DNA of 64,000 bases from contig JAHZFJ010000009.1 in the NCBI GenBank assembly GCA_019421365.1, forward strand, positions 58,451 through 122,450. The letters are read 5' to 3'. This DNA is from Lachnospiraceae bacterium. GTDB taxonomy: Bacteria > Bacillota > Clostridia > Lachnospirales > Lachnospiraceae. The translations under genes and the position numbers were made by a program. The notes below the pieces were generated by a model. That model ran no database searches. It was not told the DNA's origin and saw only the letters and a program-made list of their open reading frames with translations. This document shows, one piece after another, positions 15,655 through 23,160 of this stretch (its first letter is position 1; every line of letters starts with the position of its first letter).

Positions 15655-17271
15655 TTAGATTGTAGCTTCTTTCATTTCATTGTCTTCAAATATGTATTTT
15701 CTATCGCATATCTTGCAGATCTTATCTTTATGTGTAACGATAATTACTGTCTTTCCTTTGAGATATGTATCAATTAGTTCGATCATCTTAGTTTCTGTAG
15801 CATCATCTACATTGCTTGATGGTTCATCTAGTAGATAAATTTCTTTATTAATCAAAAGTCCACGCACTACATTCAAGCGTTGTCGTTGTCCTGTAGATAC
15901 GAATACGCCACGCTCTCCAAGTAAAGTATCAAGCCCCTTTTCTTGTTTGGATAACCAATCTGACATACCAACGGCATCAAGCATCTCATATAGTTGTTCA
16001 TCTGTTATTGCTTGGTTACTAAATGATAGATTTTCTCGTAAGGATAAGTCTAACATCTCAGTGTCTTGTGCGATATATACCGCATCTATGTTCTTATCTA
16101 GTGGTTTATCATCAAGAAATAACGTGTCTTTTGTTTCGATAATACCTGATAGGATCTTAAGCAAAGTCGTTTTCCCTTGCCCACTTTCTCCTGTAATACA
16201 GATTCGCTCTCCTTTGTATATATGGAATTCTGGAATTATAATTGTAAGGGCTTCCTCACTTGTATTGTATTGGTACTCTAAGTTATGTACTGAAATCTCT
16301 TGAAAATCGTTATTTATAGAGGTGGAAGTATAAATCTTTGACTGTTCACTTGTAATAGAATCCATTTCTCTTTGTGATGCACAGAAGATGTTATAATCCC
16401 TTATAAAACCAGATATACTTCTATTATTGAATACTAACTGGATAGTTATCAAGGACAAATATGACATGAATTCAACAATTGGAAATGATGGATTTTTCTT
16501 ATATATCGCAAGGGCTACGAACATGCATATTGGACATAATAGATAATTAACCGTTTTGTATAATGTGAATCCAAGCTCATTACCAGCAATATATTGTTTC
16601 GTTGCTTGGAGGTTTTCTTGCTGAATTTTACGTGATTTCTGATTAATGAAATCTAACCCCCGCAACTTCTGAACAGTTGAGATATTGTTAATACCATCCA
16701 TAAATATTCTTGTTTGCTCTCCTCTTACTACCGTCATCCTTTTTAACGGTGAGGCAATTAACTTTGAACAAATTAAACGAATTGCTATTGATAACAATGA
16801 TAATGCTAGAATTATAATGGAAAACCAAAGAGAGTAGTTTGATATATATATCATCAGATACAGTATATAAATGATACTAATTGTTGAAAGCATTAAACTG
16901 TATAATAAAGTACATTTCTTCTCGATCAATTGTGTCAATATCCCCGCGATATATCCAGTATTACCACGTTGTAAAGCTTCTGGTTTGGTGTAATACAATT
17001 TTTTGTAATAATAATCATAACTAGAATTTCTTACATGTGCATGCATTACCCCATCCATGTAATCCAATATAAATTCAAGAGCTTCCCATAACAGTATATA
17101 TACAATGAAGAAACAAGCTGCTTTAATGAACTCACTTCTAATCAAATGTACTGATGTAGTCCTTGATAGCGCAACTGTCATATATGAATTCATAAATGAC
17201 CAAATTAGAGTCAAAATGGCATTAGATATTAATAATTTCCTCGGGATTCCTAAAAATAGCTTTTTGAACAT
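15655..17271 (-). CDS. ABC exporter half-transporter (membrane plus ATPase domain)
   Basis: 538 residues. The N-terminal half has six membrane helices; the C-terminal half is an ATPase with Walker A GESGQGKTT (about 366), a divergent signature VSTGQRQRLNVVRG in place of LSGGQ, Walker B IYLLDEPSSNVD and H-loop VTHKD. It must dimerise to work and no partner gene is adjacent, so it is probably a homodimer. The divergent signature and single-gene context suit export of a peptide or antibiotic. It lies behind a leader ORF and terminator (17412-17582). AGGAGGA precedes ATG 17271. Confidence 0.9.
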   Translation of the reverse strand: MFKKLFLGIPRKLLISNAILTLIWSFMNSYMTVALSRTTSVHLIRSEFIKAACFFIVYILLWEALEFILDYMDGVMHAHVRNSSYDYYYKKLYYTKPEALQRGNTGYIAGILTQLIEKKCTLLYSLMLSTISIIYILYLMIYISNYSLWFSIIILALSLLSIAIRLICSKLIASPLKRMTVVRGEQTRIFMDGINNISTVQKLRGLDFINQKSRKIQQENLQATKQYIAGNELGFTLYKTVNYLLCPICMFVALAIYKKNPSFPIVEFMSYLSLITIQLVFNNRSISGFIRDYNIFCASQREMDSITSEQSKIYTSTSINNDFQEISVHNLEYQYNTSEEALTIIIPEFHIYKGERICITGESGQGKTTLLKILSGIIETKDTLFLDDKPLDKNIDAVYIAQDTEMLDLSLRENLSFSNQAITDEQLYEMLDAVGMSDWLSKQEKGLDTLLGERGVFVSTGQRQRLNVVRGLLINKEIYLLDEPSSNVDDATETKMIELIDTYLKGKTVIIVTHKDKICKICDRKYIFEDNEMKEATI

Positions 17272-17411
17272 AGATATTCCTCCTACTCATGTTGTTAGGT
17301 ATTCATCGACGAGAGACAAGTTAATGTACAGTAGCAATAGACTATTATATATGCGCGCATCTATTGATTAAAATAAATAACAGACCATAATAAATCTGCT
17401 CTTTAGAATGC

Positions 17412-17446
17412 AAAAAACCGATGTTCTGCTATCGCAAAACATCGGT
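17412..17446 (-). terminator. Intrinsic terminator in the ABC exporter leader (attenuator)
   Basis: ACCGATGTT/AACATCGGT stem followed by TTTTTTG on the minus strand, located between the promoter and the exporter gene rather than after a gene. Upstream, TCGGTA (17528-17533 in plus-strand terms TACCGA) and TACCGA (17509-17514) can pair with each other or with the terminator arms, so alternative folding is possible. Confidence 0.8.
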
Positions 17447-17483
17447 CCTACTGTCCAATTAATATATAAATATATGGAAGGAT

Positions 17484-17582
17484 TCATGTTTTTTGGTAGC
17501 AAAATAAATCGGTATGTATAATGACTCTACCGACTAACATAATGAGCATATTAATTTTGCGCATACTGAATTTTGCTATCAT
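17484..17582 (-). CDS. 32-residue leader peptide upstream of the ABC exporter
   Basis: ATG 17582 is preceded by AAAGGAAG, and the frame encodes MIAKFSMRKINMLIMLVGRV followed by IIHTDLFCYQKT. It lies 23 bp downstream of a near-consensus promoter and 38 bp before an intrinsic terminator. Leader peptides in this position act by ribosome stalling in antibiotic-inducible ABC-F, erm and exporter genes. The hydrophobic core could instead make it a small membrane or signal peptide that the exporter handles. Not recognised as a known leader. Confidence 0.6.
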   Translation of the reverse strand: MIAKFSMRKINMLIMLVGRVIIHTDLFCYQKT

Positions 17583-17612
17583 TACATTACTTCCTTTCAA
17601 ATATTTCTAACT

Positions 17613-17640
17613 ATTATACCACACATATTATCTGTGTCAA
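17613..17640 (-). promoter_or_regulatory. Strong sigma-A promoter of the leader/ABC exporter transcript
   Basis: TTGACA (17635-17640), a 16-bp spacer and TATAAT (17613-17618) on the minus strand: both boxes match consensus. Transcription should start near 17606, giving a leader of about 330 nt before the exporter. Confidence 0.85.
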
Positions 17641-17644
17641 CCAT

Positions 17645-18013
17645 TTAATTCCATAGTTTTGTAAGAAGTAAAACTATTAACAACCAAAATAATAATATAG
17701 GTATAGCATAATACCATTTCTTTGGTTTCCCATCTTCCCATAAGTTCTGGCTTCTTAATCGGCAACTTTCTAATATTTCAATCGGAATTAGTTTAATAGT
17801 GCATGCTATCAAAACCGGTAATAATACTACATCATCTAGATACCCTAATATAGGAATGAAATCTGGTATTAGATCTATGGGAGATAATGCGTAAGTGACA
17901 GTAATTGCTGCTAATATCTTAGCTAGAACCGGTGTTTCTTTTTCCTTTAGTGCTAAAAAAATAACTGGTATATTAACTTTCAGCTCTTTAGCCTTTTTCT
18001 TAAGGTTCATCAT
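17645..18013 (-). CDS. YkvA-like DUF1232 membrane protein
   Basis: About 122 residues. Start MMNLKKKAKELKVNIPVIFL at 18013, with AAGGAGATT upstream; the longer frame starting at 18079 runs into the GDPD gene. The DUF1232 core is clear: VTYALSPIDLIPDFIPILGY with LDDVVLLPVLI, followed by a polar stretch and a C-terminal membrane helix (YAIPILLFWLLIVLLL). Function unknown; often found with stress genes. It lies 32 bp downstream of the GDPD gene. Confidence 0.85.
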   Translation of the reverse strand: MMNLKKKAKELKVNIPVIFLALKEKETPVLAKILAAITVTYALSPIDLIPDFIPILGYLDDVVLLPVLIACTIKLIPIEILESCRLRSQNLWEDGKPKKWYYAIPILLFWLLIVLLLTKLWN

Positions 18014-18044
18014 AATCTCCTTTTTACCAATTCGTAAGCTGTTA

Positions 18045-18770
18045 TTATTGGAATTTCTCGATGAAAGCTTTGCATACATCAGGATAATTAGTTATGGCAC
18101 CTGCAATACCCCAGTCATGTAATTTTCTTAGGTCTCCCATATCGTTAACAGTCCATGCATTAATCAGAATACCATGTTTCTTGCAGTTGTTTACAACTGT
18201 TGTCGTCAACTTTGTAATATCAGGATGATAACATTCCATTCCGTTGCTTTTAGCATAGTATCCAGCATTGCCAATTTCACGCTCGGTTAATATACCGCAT
18301 GGGACTTTAGGTGCAAGTTGTTTGCATTTTGCCAATGATAGGTGATTAAAGGACGAAAAAATCACTTTATCTAGCATTTCATATGACTTAAGTAATTCAA
18401 TCACCTTTTGTTCAAGATTTGTATAATAGAACTTGCTATTCTTTAATTCTATATTTGTAGTAACATTCGTGGTCTTAACCCATGCAAGGTATTCTTCGAA
18501 GCTTGGTATGGGAAGAAAATTAAATTCTTTCTTCTGGAGTTCCGCAGCGTTGAATTTTTGTAGCTCTTCAAATGTGTATTTTCGAACAAGTCCCTCCCCA
18601 TCGGTTGTGCGTTTTATACTTTCATCATGAATTATTACAAGTACATTGTCCTTTGTTAATTGAACATCTAATTCTATTTCATCACATCCAGCTTCTACAG
18701 CTTTTTGAAAACTTAACATTGTATTCTCTGGATATAGCCCGCTATAACCTCTATGTGCAATTATTTTCAT
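18045..18770 (-). CDS. Glycerophosphodiester phosphodiesterase
   Basis: 241 residues, cytoplasmic form (no signal peptide). It has MKIIAHRGYSGLYPENTMLS with HRG and the PENT catalytic motif, 'CDEIELDVQLTKDNVLVIIHDESIKRTTDGEG' (E.D and HD acid-base residues), and a late 'GILINAWTVNDMGDLRKLHDWGIAGAITNYPD'. It hydrolyses glycerophosphodiesters to glycerol-3-phosphate and an alcohol, recycling phospholipid head groups. Ribosome binding site weak (AGGGA). Confidence 0.92.
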   Translation of the reverse strand: MKIIAHRGYSGLYPENTMLSFQKAVEAGCDEIELDVQLTKDNVLVIIHDESIKRTTDGEGLVRKYTFEELQKFNAAELQKKEFNFLPIPSFEEYLAWVKTTNVTTNIELKNSKFYYTNLEQKVIELLKSYEMLDKVIFSSFNHLSLAKCKQLAPKVPCGILTEREIGNAGYYAKSNGMECYHPDITKLTTTVVNNCKKHGILINAWTVNDMGDLRKLHDWGIAGAITNYPDVCKAFIEKFQ

Positions 18771-18849
18771 AGTCTTGAGTCCCTTCTTATTGTCTATTCG
18801 TTAGTGTACACTCTGTGATCCAATAATGCTCTAGAACTTTGTTCTTTCG

Positions 18850-18913
18850 CTAACTTATCGGATGAAATCAAATGCTCACTTCGTTCGCGCTTGATTTCCT
18901 TCCGATAAGTTAC
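18850..18913. repeat. Inverted-repeat (REP-like) hairpin
   Basis: TAACTTATCGGATGAAATCAA pairs (with two mismatches) with TTGATTTCCTTCCGATAAGTT around a TCACTTCGTTCGCGC loop. No gene in 18771-19226; besides this hairpin and the terminator at 19176 I see nothing else there. It has the look of a dispersed REP element; copies elsewhere in the genome would need a search. Confidence 0.6.
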
Positions 18914-19175
18914 ATTATAAACAGTCGCGGTAGGCTATTCAAGGCATAATGATTTTTTTAATACAGAATTTAACTTTAAAATTGGTTTAGATATACATTC
19001 CTTTTATAACGCTCTATTTCTTGTTTATTTTTAATTTTAATTCCAAGGCATACAATATGTCGTATTTTGCAAATAAACGTCTTAAAATCGTTTTTACGAA
19101 GTAGCATATTATTCCATAATGTTAAATTAATTGTAAGAAACGAACCTTTCGGTAAAAACCTATGTTAACATCAAA

Positions 19176-19212
19176 AAATATTTCGTTAAATTGTTATTTA
19201 ACGAAATATTTT
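19176..19212 (-). terminator. Hairpin terminator after the 19227-19409 ORF
   Basis: AAAATATTTCGTTAAAT/ATTTAACGAAATATTTT with an AACA loop, 15 bp after the stop codon at 19227. Confidence 0.7.
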
Positions 19213-19226
19213 GATTATAGTTCATA

Positions 19227-19409
19227 CTAATTCTTTTTCCTGGTATAGGTAATATAACTATAAAGAATCTCGCCATTAAATCTCTCTATTACCTCTTTTA
19301 CAAACAACTCTTCTTGAAACTGAGGAAAATATGTATCTCCTTCAATGGGTAAGGGTTTATTGATTTCTTCATAGGAGCGTATTGCAAAGATAAAAAACCC
19401 TTCATCCAT
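19227..19409 (-). pseudogene. Possible gene remnant, unknown
   Basis: 60-codon frame ending '...FVKEVIERFNGEILYSYITY...'. The composition looks protein-like and a terminator follows, but the only ATG lies inside the terminator of the upstream XRE gene, there is no ribosome binding site, and an in-frame stop lies shortly upstream. It is probably the tail of a deleted gene; it may be noise. Confidence 0.25.
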
Positions 19410-19433
19410 TTTATTGTATATGGATAAAGGGTT
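19396..19433 (-). terminator. Terminator of the XRE-TPR regulator
   Basis: AACCCTTTATCCAT/ATGGATGAAGGGTT stem followed by TTTTTT on the minus strand, 26 bp after the stop codon at 19459. Confidence 0.85.
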
Positions 19434-19458
19434 TCATTAAATTCTTTATTCTTGACTA

Positions 19459-20502
19459 TTATTCTACATCTGATAATTTCTTCATTATTCGTATAAATAC
19501 AGGATCCTCTCTTAAAAAATCTAACTCCGCATCATTTTCAAATGATTTCTTCATCATATCCTTCATTGTATTAAAACCATTATCTTGTTTGAATTTCATA
19601 TGTGGGTATAACTTTGATTGACTGATACAATTTATTTCATTTATACCAGAAATCATATCTTCTAAAAGCCTTAAACTCTCATCTTTGTTTTTCTGATCTA
19701 GTGCTATCATAAATTCTGGAGTACTAGCAATATATTGACCTAATTCAAAATTCTCTGCAACATTACGAGCAAGTTTAGCATAGATCAGTGCATCTTCATA
19801 CTCTCTTTCAATACACTTTAACTGGATAATTTGCATCAGACTCCCAATAAGACCATTTGTATTCTGATATACCATTTCCTCGTGTATCTTATAGGCTTCA
19901 TTGTACTTTCCCTGTTTACTGTATAGACTTGCTTGGGTCATTCTCTTATCAAATCCTATTGGCGGAATTTGGTCAAGTAACTTTTGTGCCTCTTCATACT
20001 CACCATTAACCTTATAATCTTGACATAGTGATGCGGTCGCCATGTTTGATAATTCCTTATCTTCACCTAATGCAACAACCTCAAACCAAGCGGTAATCTG
20101 TTTTTTATATTTTTCTTTATCTTCTATCTCTTGCATTAACAGATACGCCTTTAAAATCTGAGCAGTAAATAGAATTAATTTATCACAGTTGGGATACTCT
20201 TTGATCAGATTGAATACTTTCTCGAATGTTTTACTAAATCCTACTGTTGATATCTCTACGGAAACATCACGAATAATTTTATCAATTTCCAAGTCGGTAA
20301 GTTCTTCACGAAAGGAAAGTAGTGTATCTATATCTGTTTTTAATATCCTTGCCAAAGGTGCTAATAAAGTAATATCCGGATATGACACCCCACTCTCCCA
20401 TTTATTAACAGCAGGTGCTGTCACGCCTAGATAATTAGCCACTTGTTCTTGCGTTAGATGTTGTTCTTTTCTATACATACGGATTAATTCGTTAATTTTC
20501 AT
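19459..20502 (-). CDS. XRE-family regulator with TPR-like C-terminal domain
   Basis: 347 residues. HTH_3 at 5-60 (MYRKEQHLTQEQVANYLGVT, APAVNKWESGVSYPDITLLA), then about 280 residues of helical repeats (for example 'YEEAQKLLDQI', 'KQGKYNEAYKIHEEM', 'REYEDALIYAKLA') that look like degenerate TPRs. The layout resembles Rgg/PlcR-type sensors, whose repeat domain binds a peptide or a partner; no peptide gene is visible next to it. A dyad at 20535-20563 in its leader may be its operator. GGAG precedes the start. Confidence 0.85.
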   Translation of the reverse strand: MKINELIRMYRKEQHLTQEQVANYLGVTAPAVNKWESGVSYPDITLLAPLARILKTDIDTLLSFREELTDLEIDKIIRDVSVEISTVGFSKTFEKVFNLIKEYPNCDKLILFTAQILKAYLLMQEIEDKEKYKKQITAWFEVVALGEDKELSNMATASLCQDYKVNGEYEEAQKLLDQIPPIGFDKRMTQASLYSKQGKYNEAYKIHEEMVYQNTNGLIGSLMQIIQLKCIEREYEDALIYAKLARNVAENFELGQYIASTPEFMIALDQKNKDESLRLLEDMISGINEINCISQSKLYPHMKFKQDNGFNTMKDMMKKSFENDAELDFLREDPVFIRIMKKLSDVE

Positions 20503-20534
20503 TCATATATCTCCAATTTTTTATACTAACAAAG

Positions 20535-20563
20535 GCCTTTGCTACTTATAGAATAGCAAAGGC
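20535..20563. promoter_or_regulatory. Dyad in the XRE regulator leader
   Basis: GCCTTTGCTA-CTTATAGAA-TAGCAAAGGC: a perfect 10-bp inverted repeat 33 bp upstream of the start codon, with the CAAAGGCCTTTG core overlapping it. Candidate autoregulatory operator; no U-run follows. Confidence 0.45.
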
Positions 20564-20589
20564 TCGATATGTAAACAAGTGAATTGTTG

Positions 20590-20739
20590 TTAATTTATAT
20601 TCACAAAATATGACTGTTGGTTATGAAATTCCATAAAAGCATCTTCAACAAAATCATCTTTAATGGTATCATCTTGTTCGTAACAATAATTGACGTTTTT
20701 CTTATCATTTATATGTATAATATTAAGATCTAATACATA
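20590..20739 (-). pseudogene. In-frame open tail after the YwqG-family gene
   Basis: Right after the TAA of the 20740 gene, the same frame stays open for 49 more codons (YVLDLNIIHINDKKNVNYCY... to TAA at 20590). Its acidic composition (QDDTIKDDFVEDAFMEFHNQ) is coding-like. It may be the remnant of a longer C-terminus cut by a nonsense change, or a decayed neighbour. Confidence 0.3.
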
Positions 20740-21573
20740 TTAACAACAATCCCAGTTATATAGTACTCTGCTGAAATTTTTGTTCTTTAAGTCCTCTGAG
20801 TTAATAAAAAAATTAGCGACACCGCAATCTCCCCATAATACATAATCCATATTATCGGAATAATCTGAATCCAGTTGAAATAACATCGTATCATAATATC
20901 GATACTTTTCTGTGTAATCCCGAGGGTCATTTTGCGTGAAGAAAGGATAGCCTAATAGCCAGTGTTCGGTGTTAGATAGCTCATTAACTATATAATCCGA
21001 TTGCTCATCATCTAACAATGAGTACAGGGATTCACCATCCTTAACAATACTGAATTTATCACTTGCAATTTCTAGGAATAATGATTCAAAACGATAATCC
21101 CTCTCTCCCATATAAATTTCTTTTGAGAATATATCTAAAGCGCCCTCTTTAAATACTGGCGTTTCCATTTCTTCATCTGTACATGTAGGAATGCCAAGAG
21201 TCAAGATTTCGTCAAGCGTAATTTTATAATCTATTGTCTCATGATAAATCACTCTGAACGTATCTTGTTTGTCCTGTTCATCAAAATCAAGACCGTAAAC
21301 ATCGTCATTTCCTATGAAGAACTGTAACATTCCGCTCTGTGGTAAATCGCTCATTTCATCTATAGCATCAAGATTAATTTGCGCTAAAAGAATTAACGAT
21401 TCCCCAAAGCGATCTTTTGGATATTCTTTATTACAATCCCAGTAAGGAACGCCACCTATTTTACTGTCAAATATACCTGGTTGCTTCTCTTTATTAATAA
21501 CGAGTGAAAATGCATTTTTCTTTGTTCTTTCTTTAATTATAGCAATAACTTCTTTTACTTCTTCTAAATTCAT
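20740..21573 (-). CDS. YwqG-family (DUF1963) protein
   Basis: 277 residues, the usual YwqG length. Family landmarks: 'SKIGGVPYWDCNKEYPKD' early, 'LILLAQINLDAI', 'GMLQFFIGNDDVYGLD', 'HWLLGYPFFTQNDPRDY' and a C-terminal 'LFQLDSDY...YVLWGDCGVANFFI'. DUF1963 proteins are soluble, common in Firmicutes and Gram-negatives, and lack a known reaction. Ribosome binding site GGAGGA. Monocistronic. Confidence 0.9.
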   Translation of the reverse strand: MNLEEVKEVIAIIKERTKKNAFSLVINKEKQPGIFDSKIGGVPYWDCNKEYPKDRFGESLILLAQINLDAIDEMSDLPQSGMLQFFIGNDDVYGLDFDEQDKQDTFRVIYHETIDYKITLDEILTLGIPTCTDEEMETPVFKEGALDIFSKEIYMGERDYRFESLFLEIASDKFSIVKDGESLYSLLDDEQSDYIVNELSNTEHWLLGYPFFTQNDPRDYTEKYRYYDTMLFQLDSDYSDNMDYVLWGDCGVANFFINSEDLKNKNFSRVLYNWDCC

Positions 21574-21601
21574 TGTTACATATCCTCCATGTCCACTTTA
21601 A

Positions 21602-21763
21602 TTAATAAAAGCCTATGGTTGTTTTATTCATTACTGTCATTGTAGCGCCAGTATCAAATACAACTGGAATATGTAAGTCATCTAATTCTACTGCTATTAG
21701 ATATAATGATTCCATGCGCTGTACTGCTGTTGTATTAGTAGTGTCCGTAAAATTAATCTTCAT
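21602..21763 (-). pseudogene. Truncated retropepsin-like aspartyl protease
   Basis: 53 residues from ATG 21763 (AGGAG upstream): MKINFTDTTNTTAVQRMESL, then LDDLHIPVVFDTGATMTVMN and an early stop after 'KTTIGFY'. The DTGA motif preceded by two beta strands is the active-site loop of a retropepsin fold, but the flap and the rest of the about 130-residue domain are missing. Not listed by length-based gene callers. Between 21764 and 22060 I see only AT-rich spacer and the recombinase promoter region. Confidence 0.6.
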
Positions 21764-22060
21764 TTTTATGCTCCTATGAGTATCAAATATATAGTGCTTT
21801 GTCGATTGATATTAGTCTACACTAATATTACACATAATTCTACTTTATGTAAACCATAATCTTCCTAATAGTACTCTGTTTTCACATTTTCATTTTTCAT
21901 ATTTTTCATGTGTAAACATGGTTTTTATCAAACTTTCATCACAAGACAGGGATACATATACTGAACATTTCAATAAAATATAGTAGAACTTACGTTTGGT
22001 TTCTGCTATAATAATATTAATAAGAAGATGACATGAGTTATACATACTAAGGAGAAACAA

Positions 22061-23062
22061 TTGATTTACGATATATTTAATACCAAACAAGATAATTTAC
22101 CGGCTAGTGCCCAGAATTTTCTACAATATCTAGGTACAATTAGAGGAAAATCTAGTAATACCATTGACGGTTACAAGAGTGATTTAACAATCTTCTTTCG
22201 GTTTTTATTATTATATAAACAGAAAGTTCCTGGCAATACCCCATTTGAAACAATTGACATTCGAGATATTAATAATACATTCATAGACTCTATTCAATTG
22301 AACGATTTATATGCATTTCTTTTATTTGTTGAGAAATACCGAGGTAATGGAACTTATGCTAGAGCAAGAAAAGTGGCAACATTAAAGTCATACTATAACT
22401 ATTTGTATGCAAAGGAAAAAGCAATATCTCACAATCCAGCACTTGAACTTGAATCTCCAAAGATTCAAAAGCGTCAACCCGTTCATCTTTCATTAGAACA
22501 AAGCCTTAGCTTGCTTGATTCACTTAATTCCAAAAAGAAAAATTATGTTAGAGATTACTGTATCTTGACTTTGTTTTTGAATTGTGGGCTTCGACTTTCT
22601 GAATTATGCAGTATACGAATATCAAAGATTAATGGCGATATCCTAACTATTATAGGAAAAGGGAATAAAGAAAGAACTGTGTATCTAAATGATGCTTGTC
22701 TTGAGGCACTTCATGAGTATTTAAAAGTACGTTCTGAGATTAAGACAGATACGCAATATAAAGATATTCTATTTTTATCTACTCATAAAACACCAATTCA
22801 GCATAGAACAGTTGAGATCATGGTTAAAAAGTATATTGTACAATCAGGTGTAGTTGATGCTCAAAAATATACACCACATAAATTGCGACATACTGCCGCT
22901 ACAATTATGTACCAAAATGGAGTAGATATAAGAAAATTACAGGCCATTCTAGGTCATGAAAGTATCTCCACAACAGAAATCTATACACATATCGATGACA
23001 ACACTTTACGTGAAGCTGTCAAATCGAATCCTCTTGGTAAAGTTCGTTCAAAACAGTCCTGA
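22061..23062 (+). CDS. Tyrosine recombinase (XerC/XerD-like)
   Basis: 333 residues. TTG start at 22061 behind AAGGAG. The N-terminal SAM-like core-binding domain covers about 12-125 and the catalytic domain about 150-320. Catalytic residues are visible: R in NCGLRLSELCSI, K in IGKGNKERTVYL, H-x-x-R in HKLRHTAATIM, H in ILGHESIS and the nucleophile Tyr in TTEIYTHI. All six are intact. The length and motifs are those of Xer-type or small integron/phage integrases. No att site, phage gene or dif-like site was recognised around it. It is one of the few plus-strand genes of the region. Confidence 0.92.
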   Translation: MIYDIFNTKQDNLPASAQNFLQYLGTIRGKSSNTIDGYKSDLTIFFRFLLLYKQKVPGNTPFETIDIRDINNTFIDSIQLNDLYAFLLFVEKYRGNGTYARARKVATLKSYYNYLYAKEKAISHNPALELESPKIQKRQPVHLSLEQSLSLLDSLNSKKKNYVRDYCILTLFLNCGLRLSELCSIRISKINGDILTIIGKGNKERTVYLNDACLEALHEYLKVRSEIKTDTQYKDILFLSTHKTPIQHRTVEIMVKKYIVQSGVVDAQKYTPHKLRHTAATIMYQNGVDIRKLQAILGHESISTTEIYTHIDDNTLREAVKSNPLGKVRSKQS

Positions 23063-23160
23063 TCACTTTAATAGTAATATGCAATTTTGATTCTATTAAA
23101 CAAGCAATATACTGAATTCGTTTCATATATTAAAAGGAAATTAAAAATTAAAGAGGCGTT

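Noticed and set aside
21890..22090. Minus-strand 66-codon ORF upstream of the recombinase
   Set aside because: Overlaps the recombinase promoter and start on the other strand; no ribosome binding site; low-complexity.
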